A stretch of DNA of 64,000 nt, taken from contig CP136752.1 of the NCBI GenBank assembly GCA_033471095.1, forward strand, positions 1,277,775 to 1,341,774, read 5' to 3'. A model generated the notes under the pieces. The model was given only the letters and a program-made list of their open reading frames with translations, was not told where the DNA came from and did not search any database. The stretch is from Nitrosopumilaceae archaeon AB1(1) (lineage in GTDB: Archaea > Thermoproteota > Nitrososphaeria > Nitrososphaerales > Nitrosopumilaceae). Shown piece by piece: positions 21,951 through 30,862 of this stretch. Both the position numbers and the translations under genes were made by a program. Numbering within the stretch: position 1 is the first letter of the stretch; every line of letters starts with the position of its first letter.

Positions 21951-22466
21951 CTATACGATATCAAAATTATCATTAATTAATCGTATACGTTCTTGTGCAT
22001 CAATTCTTTTCAAGACATCTTGTGTTCCTAGCGGAACTAGATTAACCCAATTACCCCTCTGTAATATCAAATTACGAATATTAGTACCAGACAGTTTAGG
22101 ACGTGCAACCATATCAATTGTAATAACAGACATGTTTCGTGTAGTATAGATATTAGCAGTTGTAGAATCGTTGGTAAATAATACATCAAAGTTTGGAACT
22201 ATTTCAGCAATACACGATACCCACTTTTCATGATTATTTACATCTGGAATCTCATAGAGTTTGATACGAGTCTTCTGTGACTCATTTAGAGATAGTGTAA
22301 TCATCTGTGCTCGCTCTTTTGCAGTAAATGGATTACGAATTTGATTAGATTTATTGGAACTTCCAATACCAATGAAAAGTTGATTTACCTTTGTCAGAGC
22401 AAAATCAACTGCATTCATATGACCTAGATGAAATGGTTGAAACCGACCAATCAGAAAACCATCCAT
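21951..22466 (-). CDS. nadM: Nicotinamide-nucleotide adenylyltransferase, archaeal type
   Basis: 171 aa, the normal archaeal NadM length. GRFQPFHLGHMNAV (residues 7-20) contains the HxGH nucleotidyltransferase signature; IGIGSSNKSNQIRNPFTAKER is the second conserved block, and SGTNIRNLI matches the ISSTxxR-type motif near the C-terminus. The enzyme joins NMN and ATP to NAD+ in the cytosol. It is 26 bp downstream of nothing on its own strand; the J-domain gene follows immediately, so the two may share a transcript. Confidence 0.9.
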   Translation of the reverse strand: MDGFLIGRFQPFHLGHMNAVDFALTKVNQLFIGIGSSNKSNQIRNPFTAKERAQMITLSLNESQKTRIKLYEIPDVNNHEKWVSCIAEIVPNFDVLFTNDSTTANIYTTRNMSVITIDMVARPKLSGTNIRNLILQRGNWVNLVPLGTQDVLKRIDAQERIRLINDNFDIV

Positions 22467-22723
22467 GATATTTCAAAGAACTAGATCGTTAAAAAAGATT
22501 TTAAAAATATACATCGGTCAGAATTCATTTAATCTAGTTGAGTTAATCTAAAATTATTAAATAATTAATATGTGAATTGAGTAATGTGAGAATTTGTTGT
22601 AAATACTACAATTATGCATGTTTTTATACAGAACTAAAAATTAATAAAGTTAGATTTAATATATTCTTCATAACTATGTCATCTATCTATTCAAAAAATA
22701 AATTTCAAAAGAGGGCGATGTAA

Positions 22724-23479
22724 TTGGCCATACACAAATTTAATAAAATTTACAATATGGATTGTATTGCAGGAATGCAAAATATTCCTACAGGTAAAAT
22801 TAATCTAATAATAACAGATCCGCCATTTGCAATAGATTTTAAGGCCAATCGAGCAAACTATAATAGAAAATCATCAAATGTGCTTGAAGGGTATAATGAA
22901 ATCAAGGCAAAAGACTATCCCAAATTTACTAATAACTGGATGAAAGAGGCTTATCGTGTACTTGCCGATTCAGGCAGCATGTATGTTTTTTCAGGATGGA
23001 ATAATCTCAAAGACATTCTTGTTGTAATCGATAATTTAGGATTTACCACAATTAATCATATAATATGGAAATATCAATTCGGAGTGGTAACCAAAAAGAG
23101 GTTTGTCTCATCACATTATCATTGTATCTATGTCTGTAAAAATCCAAAAAAACGTATCTTTTATCCATTTGTAAGATTTAGACAAGAACAAAAAGATGAT
23201 CAAGGAAAGAGTCTTCATTATAAGGACAAGGAAGATGTTTGGTATATCAAACGAGAGTATTGGAGTAATCGTGAAAAGACACCGACCAAACTGCCACAAG
23301 AGATTGTAGAGAAAATTTTAGATTACTCTAGTAAAAAAGGAGATGTTGTATTGGATCCATTTTTAGGATCAGGTCAAGTCGCACGTATTGGAAAAATGAA
23401 AAAGAGAAAAATTATTGGGTATGAAATTGTGCCAGAGTATTATAAATTCGCAAAAAACGCATTAAATAAAATAGACTAG
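22724..23479 (+). CDS. DNA methyltransferase (N4-cytosine or N6-adenine, beta class)
   Basis: 251 aa. The catalytic motif TDPPFAIDF (about residues 32-40) precedes the SAM-binding motif DPFLGSGQVARIG (about 213-225), the order of beta-class amino-methyltransferases. The nucleobase cannot be assigned from DPPF alone. The start is a TTG at 22724, preceded by GAGGGCGATG, a possible ribosome binding site. No restriction endonuclease gene is adjacent: the neighbours are nadM and tatA. It may be an orphan regulatory or protective methyltransferase. It ends 4 bp into the convergent tatA. Confidence 0.88.
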   Translation: MAIHKFNKIYNMDCIAGMQNIPTGKINLIITDPPFAIDFKANRANYNRKSSNVLEGYNEIKAKDYPKFTNNWMKEAYRVLADSGSMYVFSGWNNLKDILVVIDNLGFTTINHIIWKYQFGVVTKKRFVSSHYHCIYVCKNPKKRIFYPFVRFRQEQKDDQGKSLHYKDKEDVWYIKREYWSNREKTPTKLPQEIVEKILDYSSKKGDVVLDPFLGSGQVARIGKMKKRKIIGYEIVPEYYKFAKNALNKID

Positions 23480-23799
23480 GTAAAAGTATTCATTTTTTCA
23501 TCTATTGCTTTTTGTAGTGATATAGTGTCCATATCTGTTGAGTCAAGATTTATAGATTTTGCAATAATTTCTAATTTTTTCCGTTCATTATCTACTGGCA
23601 GGGTAGAATCAATTTTTAAATTAGTTGCCTGATCTAATCCATCTCTAATATCAGTACTCATTTTTGTATACTTTGTTTTGATCTTACCCAATTTTTTTGC
23701 TACTTCAGGAAGACGATTAGTTCCTAAAAGCAAAACTATAGTGACAAAAAAAATTATTATCCACTCACCATTCATGATATTCAACATTACATCTTGCAT
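23476..23799 (-). CDS. tatA: Twin-arginine translocase subunit TatA/TatB-like
   Basis: 107 aa. One N-terminal membrane segment (WIIIFFVTIVLLLG) is followed by the short hinge TNRLPEVAKKLGKIKTKY and a charged amphipathic region, the classic TatA/Hcf106 layout. The usual FG before the hinge is LG here. It forms the translocation channel for folded proteins with TatC; no tatC is in the window. It overlaps the 3' end of the DNA methyltransferase gene by 4 bp, convergent. TatA and TatB cannot be separated on this evidence. Confidence 0.85.
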   Translation of the reverse strand: MQDVMLNIMNGEWIIIFFVTIVLLLGTNRLPEVAKKLGKIKTKYTKMSTDIRDGLDQATNLKIDSTLPVDNERKKLEIIAKSINLDSTDMDTISLQKAIDEKMNTFT

Positions 23800-23959
23800 A
23801 CATAATTAACAAATGTATTCAAAATTAAATATTTGCAAAAATAACGTCAAAGTCATCTAAAAAATATACAAGTTTATGAATATAACATCAATTTTACATG
23901 TGGAGAATTTAATTACTTTAGAAATATAAAAACGATATATTTGGTAGGAGCATATACAC

Positions 23960-23970
23960 TAGATAAATAC
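23960..23970 (+). promoter_or_regulatory. TATA box upstream of the SDR gene
   Basis: TAGATAAATAC lies 21-31 bp upstream of the ATG at 23991, fitting an archaeal TATA box with a leaderless or very short leader mRNA. Confidence 0.4.
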
Positions 23971-23990
23971 AACATCAACATGTATTAATC

Positions 23991-24824
23991 ATGCAGAAAA
24001 TAGCATTGGTCACTGGTAGTTCTCGGGGAATCGGACGAGAGATATCATTAGCGTTGGCAAGAGACGGAATCAAGACATATGCTACTGTACGCAATATGGA
24101 ACATGCAGGAGAACTTCAAAAAACTGCAGAATCCGATTCATTACCAATCCAAGTATTACACATGGATGTTACAGATCCACAAATGGTGCAAAAAGTAATT
24201 GACGAAATATTATTACAAGATTCACGAATTGATATACTAGTGAATAATGCAGGGTATGCAATGTTTGGGTGTATTGAGGAGGTAGAAGTGAAAGAATACA
24301 TGGAACAGTTTGAGACTAATTTTTTCAGCATAGTAAGACTAGTCAAATGTGTCATTCCTCATATGCGCAAGCAACAAAGTGGTGTGATAATTAACATTAG
24401 TTCAATTGCAGGTAGAATCGGCTTTCCTGCATCATCTGCATATGCTAGTTCAAAATTTGCACTCGAAGGTCTAAGTGAATGTATGAGATATGAATTGGGC
24501 AAGTTTGGAATCAAAACTATTCTAATAGAGCCAGGAGTGATCAAAACAGATTTTATTGATTCTATGAAGATTGCAAAAAGCAGATCAGATTCACCATATA
24601 AGCAGATTAACCAAACAATGTTAGATGGGGCAAAACTAATGGCAGAAATGGGAACATCACCACAGAGTGTGGCCGACGTTGTGCTGAAAAAAATACAACA
24701 GGTAGATACAGAGCCCAGATATACCGTAGGAAATGATGCAGCAATGTTTGCAGAAGCGAAAAAGACAAAATCAGATTTAGAATTTGAAAATTATTTAAAG
24801 AAAGAAATTTTCAATGAGTTTTAA
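23991..24824 (+). CDS. Short-chain dehydrogenase/reductase
   Basis: 277 aa. The NAD(P)-binding TGSSRGIGREI is at residues 8-18, NNAG at about 83-86, a catalytic Ser in NISSIAGRIG, and YASSKFALEGL provides the YxxxK pair at about residues 152-156. This is the classical SDR pattern. The C-terminal region (YTVGNDAAMFAEAKK) resembles SDRs annotated as acting on acyl or sterol-like substrates, but the substrate is unknown. It is transcribed alone, between tatA and the chromatin-like gene, which is convergent to it. Confidence 0.9.
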   Translation: MQKIALVTGSSRGIGREISLALARDGIKTYATVRNMEHAGELQKTAESDSLPIQVLHMDVTDPQMVQKVIDEILLQDSRIDILVNNAGYAMFGCIEEVEVKEYMEQFETNFFSIVRLVKCVIPHMRKQQSGVIINISSIAGRIGFPASSAYASSKFALEGLSECMRYELGKFGIKTILIEPGVIKTDFIDSMKIAKSRSDSPYKQINQTMLDGAKLMAEMGTSPQSVADVVLKKIQQVDTEPRYTVGNDAAMFAEAKKTKSDLEFENYLKKEIFNEF

Positions 24825-24922
24825 GATATATTTTTGAATTAATAAAAATTGAGAGTGTCTTGTTTAAAAAGAATGTCTAAACAAATTGTATCAGAGATAC
24901 ATGAGTATTTGGAGATTAAAAT

Positions 24923-25318
24923 CTATCTAGAACGAGTTCTAGATCGTGATTTTGATCGTGATGATGACGCTTTTCTTCTAGATTTTGTTTTTCCAGTAGA
25001 AGAACGTTTCATGGTTTTACGCTTTGTCGTTCTTTTTGTTGTCGTAGATTTTTTGGTTGTTCTCTTCGTTTTACGTTTTGAAGTTGTTGCCTTACGTTTT
25101 GGTGCTGCTTTACGTTTAGATGCTGCCTTACGTTTTGGTGCTGCTTTACGTTTAGATGCTGCCTTACGTTTTGGTGCTGCTTTACGTTTAGATGCTGCCT
25201 TACGTTTTGGTGCTGCTTTACGTTTGGTAGTTGTTGCTTTACGTTTGGTAGTTGTTGCTTTACGTTTTGTACGACGTGTTGTTTTACTTTTTGACATTGT
25301 GCGTTTTGCTTTTGCCAT
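24923..25318 (-). CDS. Lys/Arg/Ala-rich histone H1-like DNA-binding protein
   Basis: 131 aa from ATG at 25318; a longer frame exists, but its upstream 25 residues are hydrophobic and out of character. The protein is almost wholly Lys, Arg, Ala, Thr and Ser, built on alternating KRKAAP and KRKAAS hexads, then Thr-rich and finally Ser/Arg-rich tails (SRSKSRSRTRSR). Such composition resembles the C-terminal domain of eukaryotic H1 and bacterial HctB/AlgP-like proteins that bind DNA without a fold. It sits next to topoisomerase IB, divergently, which fits a chromosome-organising role but does not prove it. Confidence 0.7.
   Translation of the reverse strand: MAKAKRTMSKSKTTRRTKRKATTTKRKATTTKRKAAPKRKAASKRKAAPKRKAASKRKAAPKRKAASKRKAAPKRKATTSKRKTKRTTKKSTTTKRTTKRKTMKRSSTGKTKSRRKASSSRSKSRSRTRSR
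25089..25262 (-). repeat. 36-bp tandem repeats in the H1-like gene
   Basis: The unit ccttacgttttggtgctg followed by ctttacgtttagatgctg is repeated about three and a half times, then continues as diverged 18- or 21-bp copies. It encodes alternating KRKAAP/KRKAAS. Length is likely to vary between strains. Confidence 0.8.
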
Positions 25319-25532
25319 ATTTTGTCTGAAAACAACTAGTATATAACTAGATACATTGTAGATAAATTTACTAAAAATAAAAAAAATAAACATAATTTTT
25401 AATTTCTAAAAAAAAAATTGTATTTTTTCATGCCTAAATATATCAAAAATATACAAAACCAAATGAAATTAGTAGAAAACATAACAATTCACAGTTCAAT
25501 TTTTATCTAGTAGTTAAAAATACAAAATGTAA

Positions 25533-27227
25533 ATGAAAAAAGAGAAAAAATGGAAGACATTACAACATAACGGAATATTATTCCCACCAGAATTTGAAAC
25601 AAAAAATATTAAAATTAAATTAAAAGGAAAAGAAATTAAAATTAACCTATTTCAAGAGGAGATGGTATACCAATGGGCTAAAAAGAAAGATACGCCATAT
25701 GTTCAAGATTCAGTATTTCAAAAGAATTTTACAAATGATTTTGCTAAGACCTTGCCTGTGAACTTGAAAAATATCAAATATTCAGATATAGATTTTTCCA
25801 GAGCATATAGAGTTGTGGATAAAGAAAAAGACGCCAAAGATCTAATGACAAAAGAAGAGAGGAAAGAAATTGCAACAAAGAGAAAAAATATTCGTGAAAA
25901 GATGAAAAGTGAATATGGTATAGCAATTATTGACGGTAAAGAAACAGATATTGCAAATTACATGGCAGAACCACCAGGAATTTTTATTGGAAGAGGTCAG
26001 CACCCATTGCGAGGAAAATGGAAAGTACGTATTACAAAAAAAGATGTTGTGTTAAATCTTGGTAAAAACTCAAAAATACCAAAGGGCGATTGGAAGAAAA
26101 TAGAGCACAATCAAGAAGCAACATGGCTTGCGTATTGGATTGATTCATTAACAAAATCACACAAATACATTTGGCTTGCTGATGTTGCAGATTTTAAACA
26201 AGATAAAGACAAATCAAAGTACAACAAGGCAGTAAATCTGTCTAAATCAATTAAAAATATAGAAAAACACATGATCAAAGATATGACATCAAAGGATAAC
26301 ACTAAGCGTACAATTGCAACCATATGCTTTTTGATTTATACAACAGCAATGAGAGTAGGGGATGAAAAAGATCCCGAGGAAGCAGATACCGTTGGAGCCA
26401 CAACACTACGCACAGAGCACATTAAGATAACACCGGATGGTATACTGTTTGATTTTCTCGGCAAAGATAGTATCAGATGGAAAGAAGAGATAAAGAAGAA
26501 TGATAAAAATAATCAACTATATACAAATCTTAAAAAAATCATAAAAGACAAAAAGCCAAAAGAAGAGATTTTTGGCAATATCACATCACGTCAGGTGAAT
26601 AAATACTATTCTAGCATATTAGAAGGATTGTCTGCGAAAGTGTTTAGGACATATCTTGCGTCCAAAGTGGTAGCAAAATCACTCAGTATGAATAAAAATG
26701 TCTCATCAGAGTCTGCGGCTAAAAAACTCTATTTAGCAAAGATATCAAATCTTGAAGCTGCTATTATGTGCAATCATAAAAGAACCATCCCAAAGACATT
26801 TGCAAAATCACTTCAAAAGAAGAAAGACACCCTCAAAAAGATAAAGAACAGTAACACATGGAGGAAAGCAGAGATATCATTACAGGCGGCAAAAAATTCC
26901 AAACCAAAGTCAACAAAACAAAAGACTGCCAAGGTAAGTAGAATTCATAAAGCCAAAATGATGATTAAAAAACGTAAAGAAAAACATGCAGAGAGATTAG
27001 AGAAAGCACAGTTGCAAATTAGTCTTACAGAGAAGACCATGGATTATAATATTGGTACGTCACTTCGAAATTATATCGATCCACGTATATTCAAATCATG
27101 GTCTTCAGAGGTAGATATGCAATGGGAGAAACTCTATACATCTGCCTTGCAAAAAAAATTCCTATGGGTAAAAGAAGAAAAAGGCAAATGGGATAAAGTA
27201 TCAGGATTATATTTATCTGATAAATAG
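25533..27227 (+). CDS. DNA topoisomerase IB, eukaryote-like
   Basis: 564 aa, matching thaumarchaeal Topo IB, a hallmark of this phylum. N-terminal core: GILFPPEF and MAEPPGIFIGRGQHPLRGKWK as in eukaryotic Top1. The catalytic domain contains AMRVGDEKDPEEADTVGA (first active-site Arg), a RTYLASK block and the C-terminal TSLRNYIDPRI with the nucleophilic Tyr at residue 514. A Lys-rich linker at about residues 435-500 separates core and C-terminal domain. The enzyme relaxes positive and negative supercoils through a 3'-phosphotyrosine. It ends only 4 bp before the tRNA-derived repeat that marks the left edge of the genomic island. Confidence 0.95.
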   Translation: MKKEKKWKTLQHNGILFPPEFETKNIKIKLKGKEIKINLFQEEMVYQWAKKKDTPYVQDSVFQKNFTNDFAKTLPVNLKNIKYSDIDFSRAYRVVDKEKDAKDLMTKEERKEIATKRKNIREKMKSEYGIAIIDGKETDIANYMAEPPGIFIGRGQHPLRGKWKVRITKKDVVLNLGKNSKIPKGDWKKIEHNQEATWLAYWIDSLTKSHKYIWLADVADFKQDKDKSKYNKAVNLSKSIKNIEKHMIKDMTSKDNTKRTIATICFLIYTTAMRVGDEKDPEEADTVGATTLRTEHIKITPDGILFDFLGKDSIRWKEEIKKNDKNNQLYTNLKKIIKDKKPKEEIFGNITSRQVNKYYSSILEGLSAKVFRTYLASKVVAKSLSMNKNVSSESAAKKLYLAKISNLEAAIMCNHKRTIPKTFAKSLQKKKDTLKKIKNSNTWRKAEISLQAAKNSKPKSTKQKTAKVSRIHKAKMMIKKRKEKHAERLEKAQLQISLTEKTMDYNIGTSLRNYIDPRIFKSWSSEVDMQWEKLYTSALQKKFLWVKEEKGKWDKVSGLYLSDK

Positions 27228-27231
27228 TTAA

Positions 27232-27254
27232 TAAAACGGGCCCGACCGGATTCG
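27232..27254. repeat. Left attachment-site-like copy of the tRNA-Arg 3' end
   Basis: 23 bp identical to 43567-43589, beginning TAAAACGGGCCCGACC. It covers the discriminator base, the 3' acceptor strand and half of the T arm of tRNA-Arg plus 5 bp of flank. The remaining tRNA sequence is absent here, so it is a remnant or attachment site and not a second gene. Confidence 0.85.
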
Positions 27255-27329
27255 TATACATGGTGGGTGCGAAATCAAAAGTTTGAAAGTTGATTCTAGT
27301 AAAGACATCTAAATATCACAGTGAACTAT

Positions 27330-27367
27330 TGGGGTACCTTTGAACCCCTATATTTTTTTATTTTTTA
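27330..27367 (+). terminator. Possible intrinsic-type terminator
   Basis: GGGGT and ACCCC (27331-27348) can form a 5-bp stem with an 8-base loop, followed by a T-rich run. It lies about 100 bp after topoisomerase IB, just inside the island edge. The stem is short, so the call is tentative. Confidence 0.3.
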
Positions 27368-27445
27368 ATAGTCCAATTTTGTAGAATTCATCATATAATG
27401 TAATTCTAGTTGTATTATATTTTAGGTAAAATTTCACTATTTTAA

Positions 27446-28152
27446 CTAGAAGCAAACACGACTACTATCATCATCTAACCCTAAATCTGGTAATCTATCT
27501 TTAAGAGTATTATACATATTTGGAATAAATGACAACAAATCCTCAGATCTCTCATAAGACTCTGAAGTAGAAATAGGATACTATGAAAATCAATTTCTAA
27601 TATAGATATATGTTCATATTTTATATTTTTATCATGTAAACTCCTATCATAATCGATTCCAATACTCCGATTTTTCTTATGACTGAGTCTATAAAATAAC
27701 CTACGGTATTTTGTAACATCAAAATTTTCATCTGGCACATCAGATCGGATCCCACTCAGTAGGAACAAATACAACACCCCATAACAAGATAAGGATATTT
27801 TCACGCAAATTTATTGCATCACCAATTAATTCTTCATAATTAATTTGAAAATTTTTAGCTGATTGAAGTCATTTGGCTTTTTATTGAAATAACTAACAAA
27901 GGACCGTTATTTTCTGAAAATAATCGCAACGTCTACTATTTTTGGTGCATATACCCCATATAGCTTGACATCTGTTTTTACTTCAATATCATCTCTTTCA
28001 GGCTACATACTTTCAAGTAGTCTTTTATAATAAAATTTAAGAGGTTTTAAGAACAATCTACTGTTAGTTGCTTCAACTGGATTGGGAACATCAATATACG
28101 TTTTTTTCATAGTTTCCAATACCTCGTCTTCCAATTCACCCAATACGATCAC
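27446..28152 (-). pseudogene. Decayed PD-(D/E)XK-like restriction endonuclease
   Basis: No long frame survives, but pieces in three frames read in order as one protein: GELEDEVLETMKKTYIDVPNP, then a TAG, DVKLYGVYAPKIVDVAII, a shift into SENNGPLLVISIKSQMTS, another into NYEELIGDAINLRENILI, then DVPDENFDVTKYRRLFYRLS and a final SESYERSEDLLSFIPNMY. The combination of an Asp before a PLLVISIKSQ strand and the later Y-E-x-x-IGDAINLR block is characteristic of PD-(D/E)XK nuclease-like proteins. At least three shifts and one or two stops are needed, so it is inactive. It sits at the outer edge of the Dnd island. Confidence 0.55.
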
Positions 28153-28499
28153 CCATGTGATTTTTTAATATGTTGTTATTTAAAAATATTGTAGATCATC
28201 ATAGGATTTATAGATAGAATTTAGTGGATTTAGGTAATACAATGGTACTTACATTAGGTATAATAAATTAAAGTCTGTTTTTTATTTTTATGCATGATGA
28301 TACTTTTTGTACTATTTTTTACTATACCTACAGGTCTATTGTATGATTTACCCACAGGTTTTATGGATACAGTCTTTTTTACCCATACGTTTCATCAGCC
28401 TGTCTTTAACCGCTTGGTAACCACTTTTCTTCGTTCAGGAGCATCCGTATTTGTTATTTTTATATTTTTACTACATCTTGTAGATGTGTGAACAATAAA
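28153..28499. other. AT-rich stretch without a supported gene
   Basis: About 350 bp between the decayed nuclease and the HNH gene. A 65-codon hydrophobic frame exists at 28294 on the + strand, but the minus strand opposite it also reads as broken protein-like pieces (TDAPERRKVVTKRLKTG), so I do not accept it as a gene. Confidence 0.35.
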
Positions 28500-29555
28500 T
28501 CATAGAAATTTCTTTACAATCATGTATCCTTGAGTGTGTGCATTATCATAGTGTCTTCTGATAGTTTTCTCAAAATCCATATCTAATCTTACAAGTGATT
28601 TTTCTAATTCTGGTATTTGTACACTATATTCTTTATTTCGTATAATTAGTTTTTTGAGATAATCTTTGGGTGGTAGTGCCCCCAATTTCTTCAAATTACA
28701 CTTTTGACACACAAGAGTTAGATTCCATATATCATCCTCTGCGATATAATCAAATGGAATTACATGTTCGACATGAGTTTGTCTTTTATCTGAAGAAAGA
28801 GAACATCCACAGTAAAAACAATCAGGGAAGAAAGGTTCCAATAACTGTCGATATTTAGTTAGATTTCCTCTGGGAATTTTTTCACCATCTGTTTTTAGTA
28901 TTACTTTTGGAAGTCCAACGTTCCGGCTTTCAAGAAATTTTGCCCATTCTAATATAACGGATCTCATCAATAAAACATTAAATTTTTTCAAGAATTGCAT
29001 TGCATTTGGATTTAGATATATCCCATAATCTAAATCTACGTATTTCTTATTTGAATTGACAACTCTGGCAATTTTATAATCAAAAAATAATTTAGATTCT
29101 ACAGATTTGTTAACTTTGACTTTTTGAAATCTCCATACAACGTTATGAAAGCATTTTTTTTCTATTTGAGCAACACATCTTGAGATTTTTTTAGGTTCCT
29201 TTACCTTTATTTTGTTAAATGTTTGTGGATAGTATGGTTTTGTAAATTCACGTTCTATAATAGTCACTATTTCAGGTTGTTTATTACGTTGTGATGCATG
29301 TTTCATCTTTAATTTACATACTTGGGTCCAATAATATTTTAAAAAATATGCTGCAATAGTTGAATAATCTATATGTAATTTATCATATCTGTTGCTATAA
29401 TCTAATAGAAATCTAGCCATTGCAAATTTGTAGGTGTTGTCTTTTACGCTCATGCCTATTATGTTTAAAAAGACTCTCTCAAATTCATCATCAGATGCAA
29501 TATCGAAATTCAATAGTTTTATGAATAATATGGCTCTGTCATAAAGTTTTCTCAA
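28500..29555 (-). CDS. HNH endonuclease domain protein
   Basis: 351 aa with an alpha-helical N-terminal two thirds of unknown fold and a C-terminal HNH nuclease: CFYCG at residues 246-250, HVEH at 261-264, and LTLVCQKCN at 279-287. The two CxxC pairs should bind structural zinc, and His/Asn residues the catalytic metal. The start given is TTG; the 15 codons above it (YAEIIYDEFETSGLI) look like real protein but run into a TAG at 29601 with no start codon, so the N-terminus may itself be damaged. It stands next to the Dnd operon on the same strand and may be the DNA-cutting effector. Confidence 0.8.
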   Translation of the reverse strand: MRKLYDRAILFIKLLNFDIASDDEFERVFLNIIGMSVKDNTYKFAMARFLLDYSNRYDKLHIDYSTIAAYFLKYYWTQVCKLKMKHASQRNKQPEIVTIIEREFTKPYYPQTFNKIKVKEPKKISRCVAQIEKKCFHNVVWRFQKVKVNKSVESKLFFDYKIARVVNSNKKYVDLDYGIYLNPNAMQFLKKFNVLLMRSVILEWAKFLESRNVGLPKVILKTDGEKIPRGNLTKYRQLLEPFFPDCFYCGCSLSSDKRQTHVEHVIPFDYIAEDDIWNLTLVCQKCNLKKLGALPPKDYLKKLIIRNKEYSVQIPELEKSLVRLDMDFEKTIRRHYDNAHTQGYMIVKKFL

Positions 29556-29809
29556 GATTAGACCACTAGTCTCAAATTCATCATAAATGATTTCTGCATA
29601 CTATAGACAATTACTCCGAATACCATGATTTACCCACATGTTAATGTAATTCGTATTTATAATTACATAGCATTCTCATCATGTTGTGTAAAATGGCAGG
29701 AATAGATTCATCGATGGGAAATGAATCAACTGGGATATCACATACAATAGATACAAATTGAATCTATCTAAAATTTTAATTCAAGCCATATGATTTAAGG
29801 AATTTTGAT

Positions 29810-30847
29810 GTGTGTCAATACAGAATATTTCTCGCTATTCAATGTATGAAAACTGTTAAAACCAATACAGGATTAATCAACACATACTTGTCAAACCTTA
29901 TTCATAGTCCAATATTTGAATATGTTAGAAAGTATTTTGAGTGTAGTGATCCTCAACTAAAAACAATATTCATCTTTGCACCATATATCAAGACTGCTAC
30001 TTTGGATAGACTGTTGTATAACATACATAGTAAAGTAGTCATAATTACTACTTGGAATATACATGATTTCCAATTTGGTTCATCAGAACTTGAACTTTAC
30101 CCATACTGTAAAAAACACAATATCAGTTTATATGTAAACTCTGATTTACACCTAAAGATTTATTCAGTGAATTTAGAGAGTGCAGTACTTGCCACAGGTA
30201 ATATAACAAACAGAGGAATGTTTGTAGATGGCAATCATGAAGCTGCAGTTAAAATAGAATGCCTAGATTACAAAGATTGTCTAGTTTTTGAAAAAATTCG
30301 AAAAGAGTCAAATCTAATAAATGATTATATCTATTACGAATTAAAAAAATGGGTTGGTGCCAATCCAATAAAGAAAACTCTAGAAATAAACCTTGAAGAT
30401 GTTATTCCTCAAGTTAAAAAAGATTGTTTTTTAATCTCAGACCTACCAATGACACATAATGTAGATGACCTCATACTAGGATATACAAGAATTATGCAGG
30501 GTAAAGAACCATCAGAGGATTCAAACACATCTGCGTGTATAATTCATGATATTGTTAATTATGGAATTAATTTAAATTTATCAAAGAATGAATTTGTTAA
30601 AACGTTAACTAGAGAATTTTTTTCACACCCATTTATTCAGAAAATCAATGAATTTATTGCTCCAGAAGCATACTTTGGTAGAATAAAAGAGTGGATACAG
30701 AATAATTGTACTGATGTACCTGTTCCGAGTAGACGTGAACTTACTGGAAATGTACAGGTATTACTAGAGTGGTTTGAGAAATTAGGAAATGGGGAATATA
30801 AAATTGATAGACCACATCATTCTCAAAGAATATACAAAATTAAATAG
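29810..30847 (+). CDS. Phospholipase D-like (PLD) domain protein
   Basis: 345 aa from the given start; the ATG at 29846 is an equally good choice. The region IFIFAPYIKTATLDRLL opens a PLD-type fold, and DLHLKIYSV with ATGNITNRGM supplies an HxK...GN motif (His114, Lys116, Asn131 in the longer numbering). Only one such motif is present, as in BfiI-like nucleases that act as dimers. The C-terminal half is unrecognised and ends in a helical segment. It is the only + strand gene in the defence cluster, convergent with the helicase and divergent from the HNH gene. A DNA-cleaving or DNA-binding role in restriction is inferred. Confidence 0.65.
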   Translation: MCQYRIFLAIQCMKTVKTNTGLINTYLSNLIHSPIFEYVRKYFECSDPQLKTIFIFAPYIKTATLDRLLYNIHSKVVIITTWNIHDFQFGSSELELYPYCKKHNISLYVNSDLHLKIYSVNLESAVLATGNITNRGMFVDGNHEAAVKIECLDYKDCLVFEKIRKESNLINDYIYYELKKWVGANPIKKTLEINLEDVIPQVKKDCFLISDLPMTHNVDDLILGYTRIMQGKEPSEDSNTSACIIHDIVNYGINLNLSKNEFVKTLTREFFSHPFIQKINEFIAPEAYFGRIKEWIQNNCTDVPVPSRRELTGNVQVLLEWFEKLGNGEYKIDRPHHSQRIYKIK

Positions 30848-30862
30848 AAATTACTTGAGATT

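Noticed and set aside
24849-25346. Plus-strand 165-codon frame opposite the H1-like gene
   Set aside because: It is the mirror of a low-complexity coding region, with an implausible Leu/Val/Arg/Phe repeat; the minus-strand reading is chemically sensible.
27232-27254. A second tRNA gene
   Set aside because: Only the 3' acceptor strand and half of the T arm are present; what follows does not fold as a tRNA.
27481-27804. Stand-alone 107-aa protein
   Set aside because: Its middle belongs to the decayed nuclease, and both ends are frameshift artefacts.
28294-28491. Small hydrophobic plus-strand protein of 65 aa
   Set aside because: No start signal or family, and the opposite strand contains broken protein-like pieces of the decayed region.
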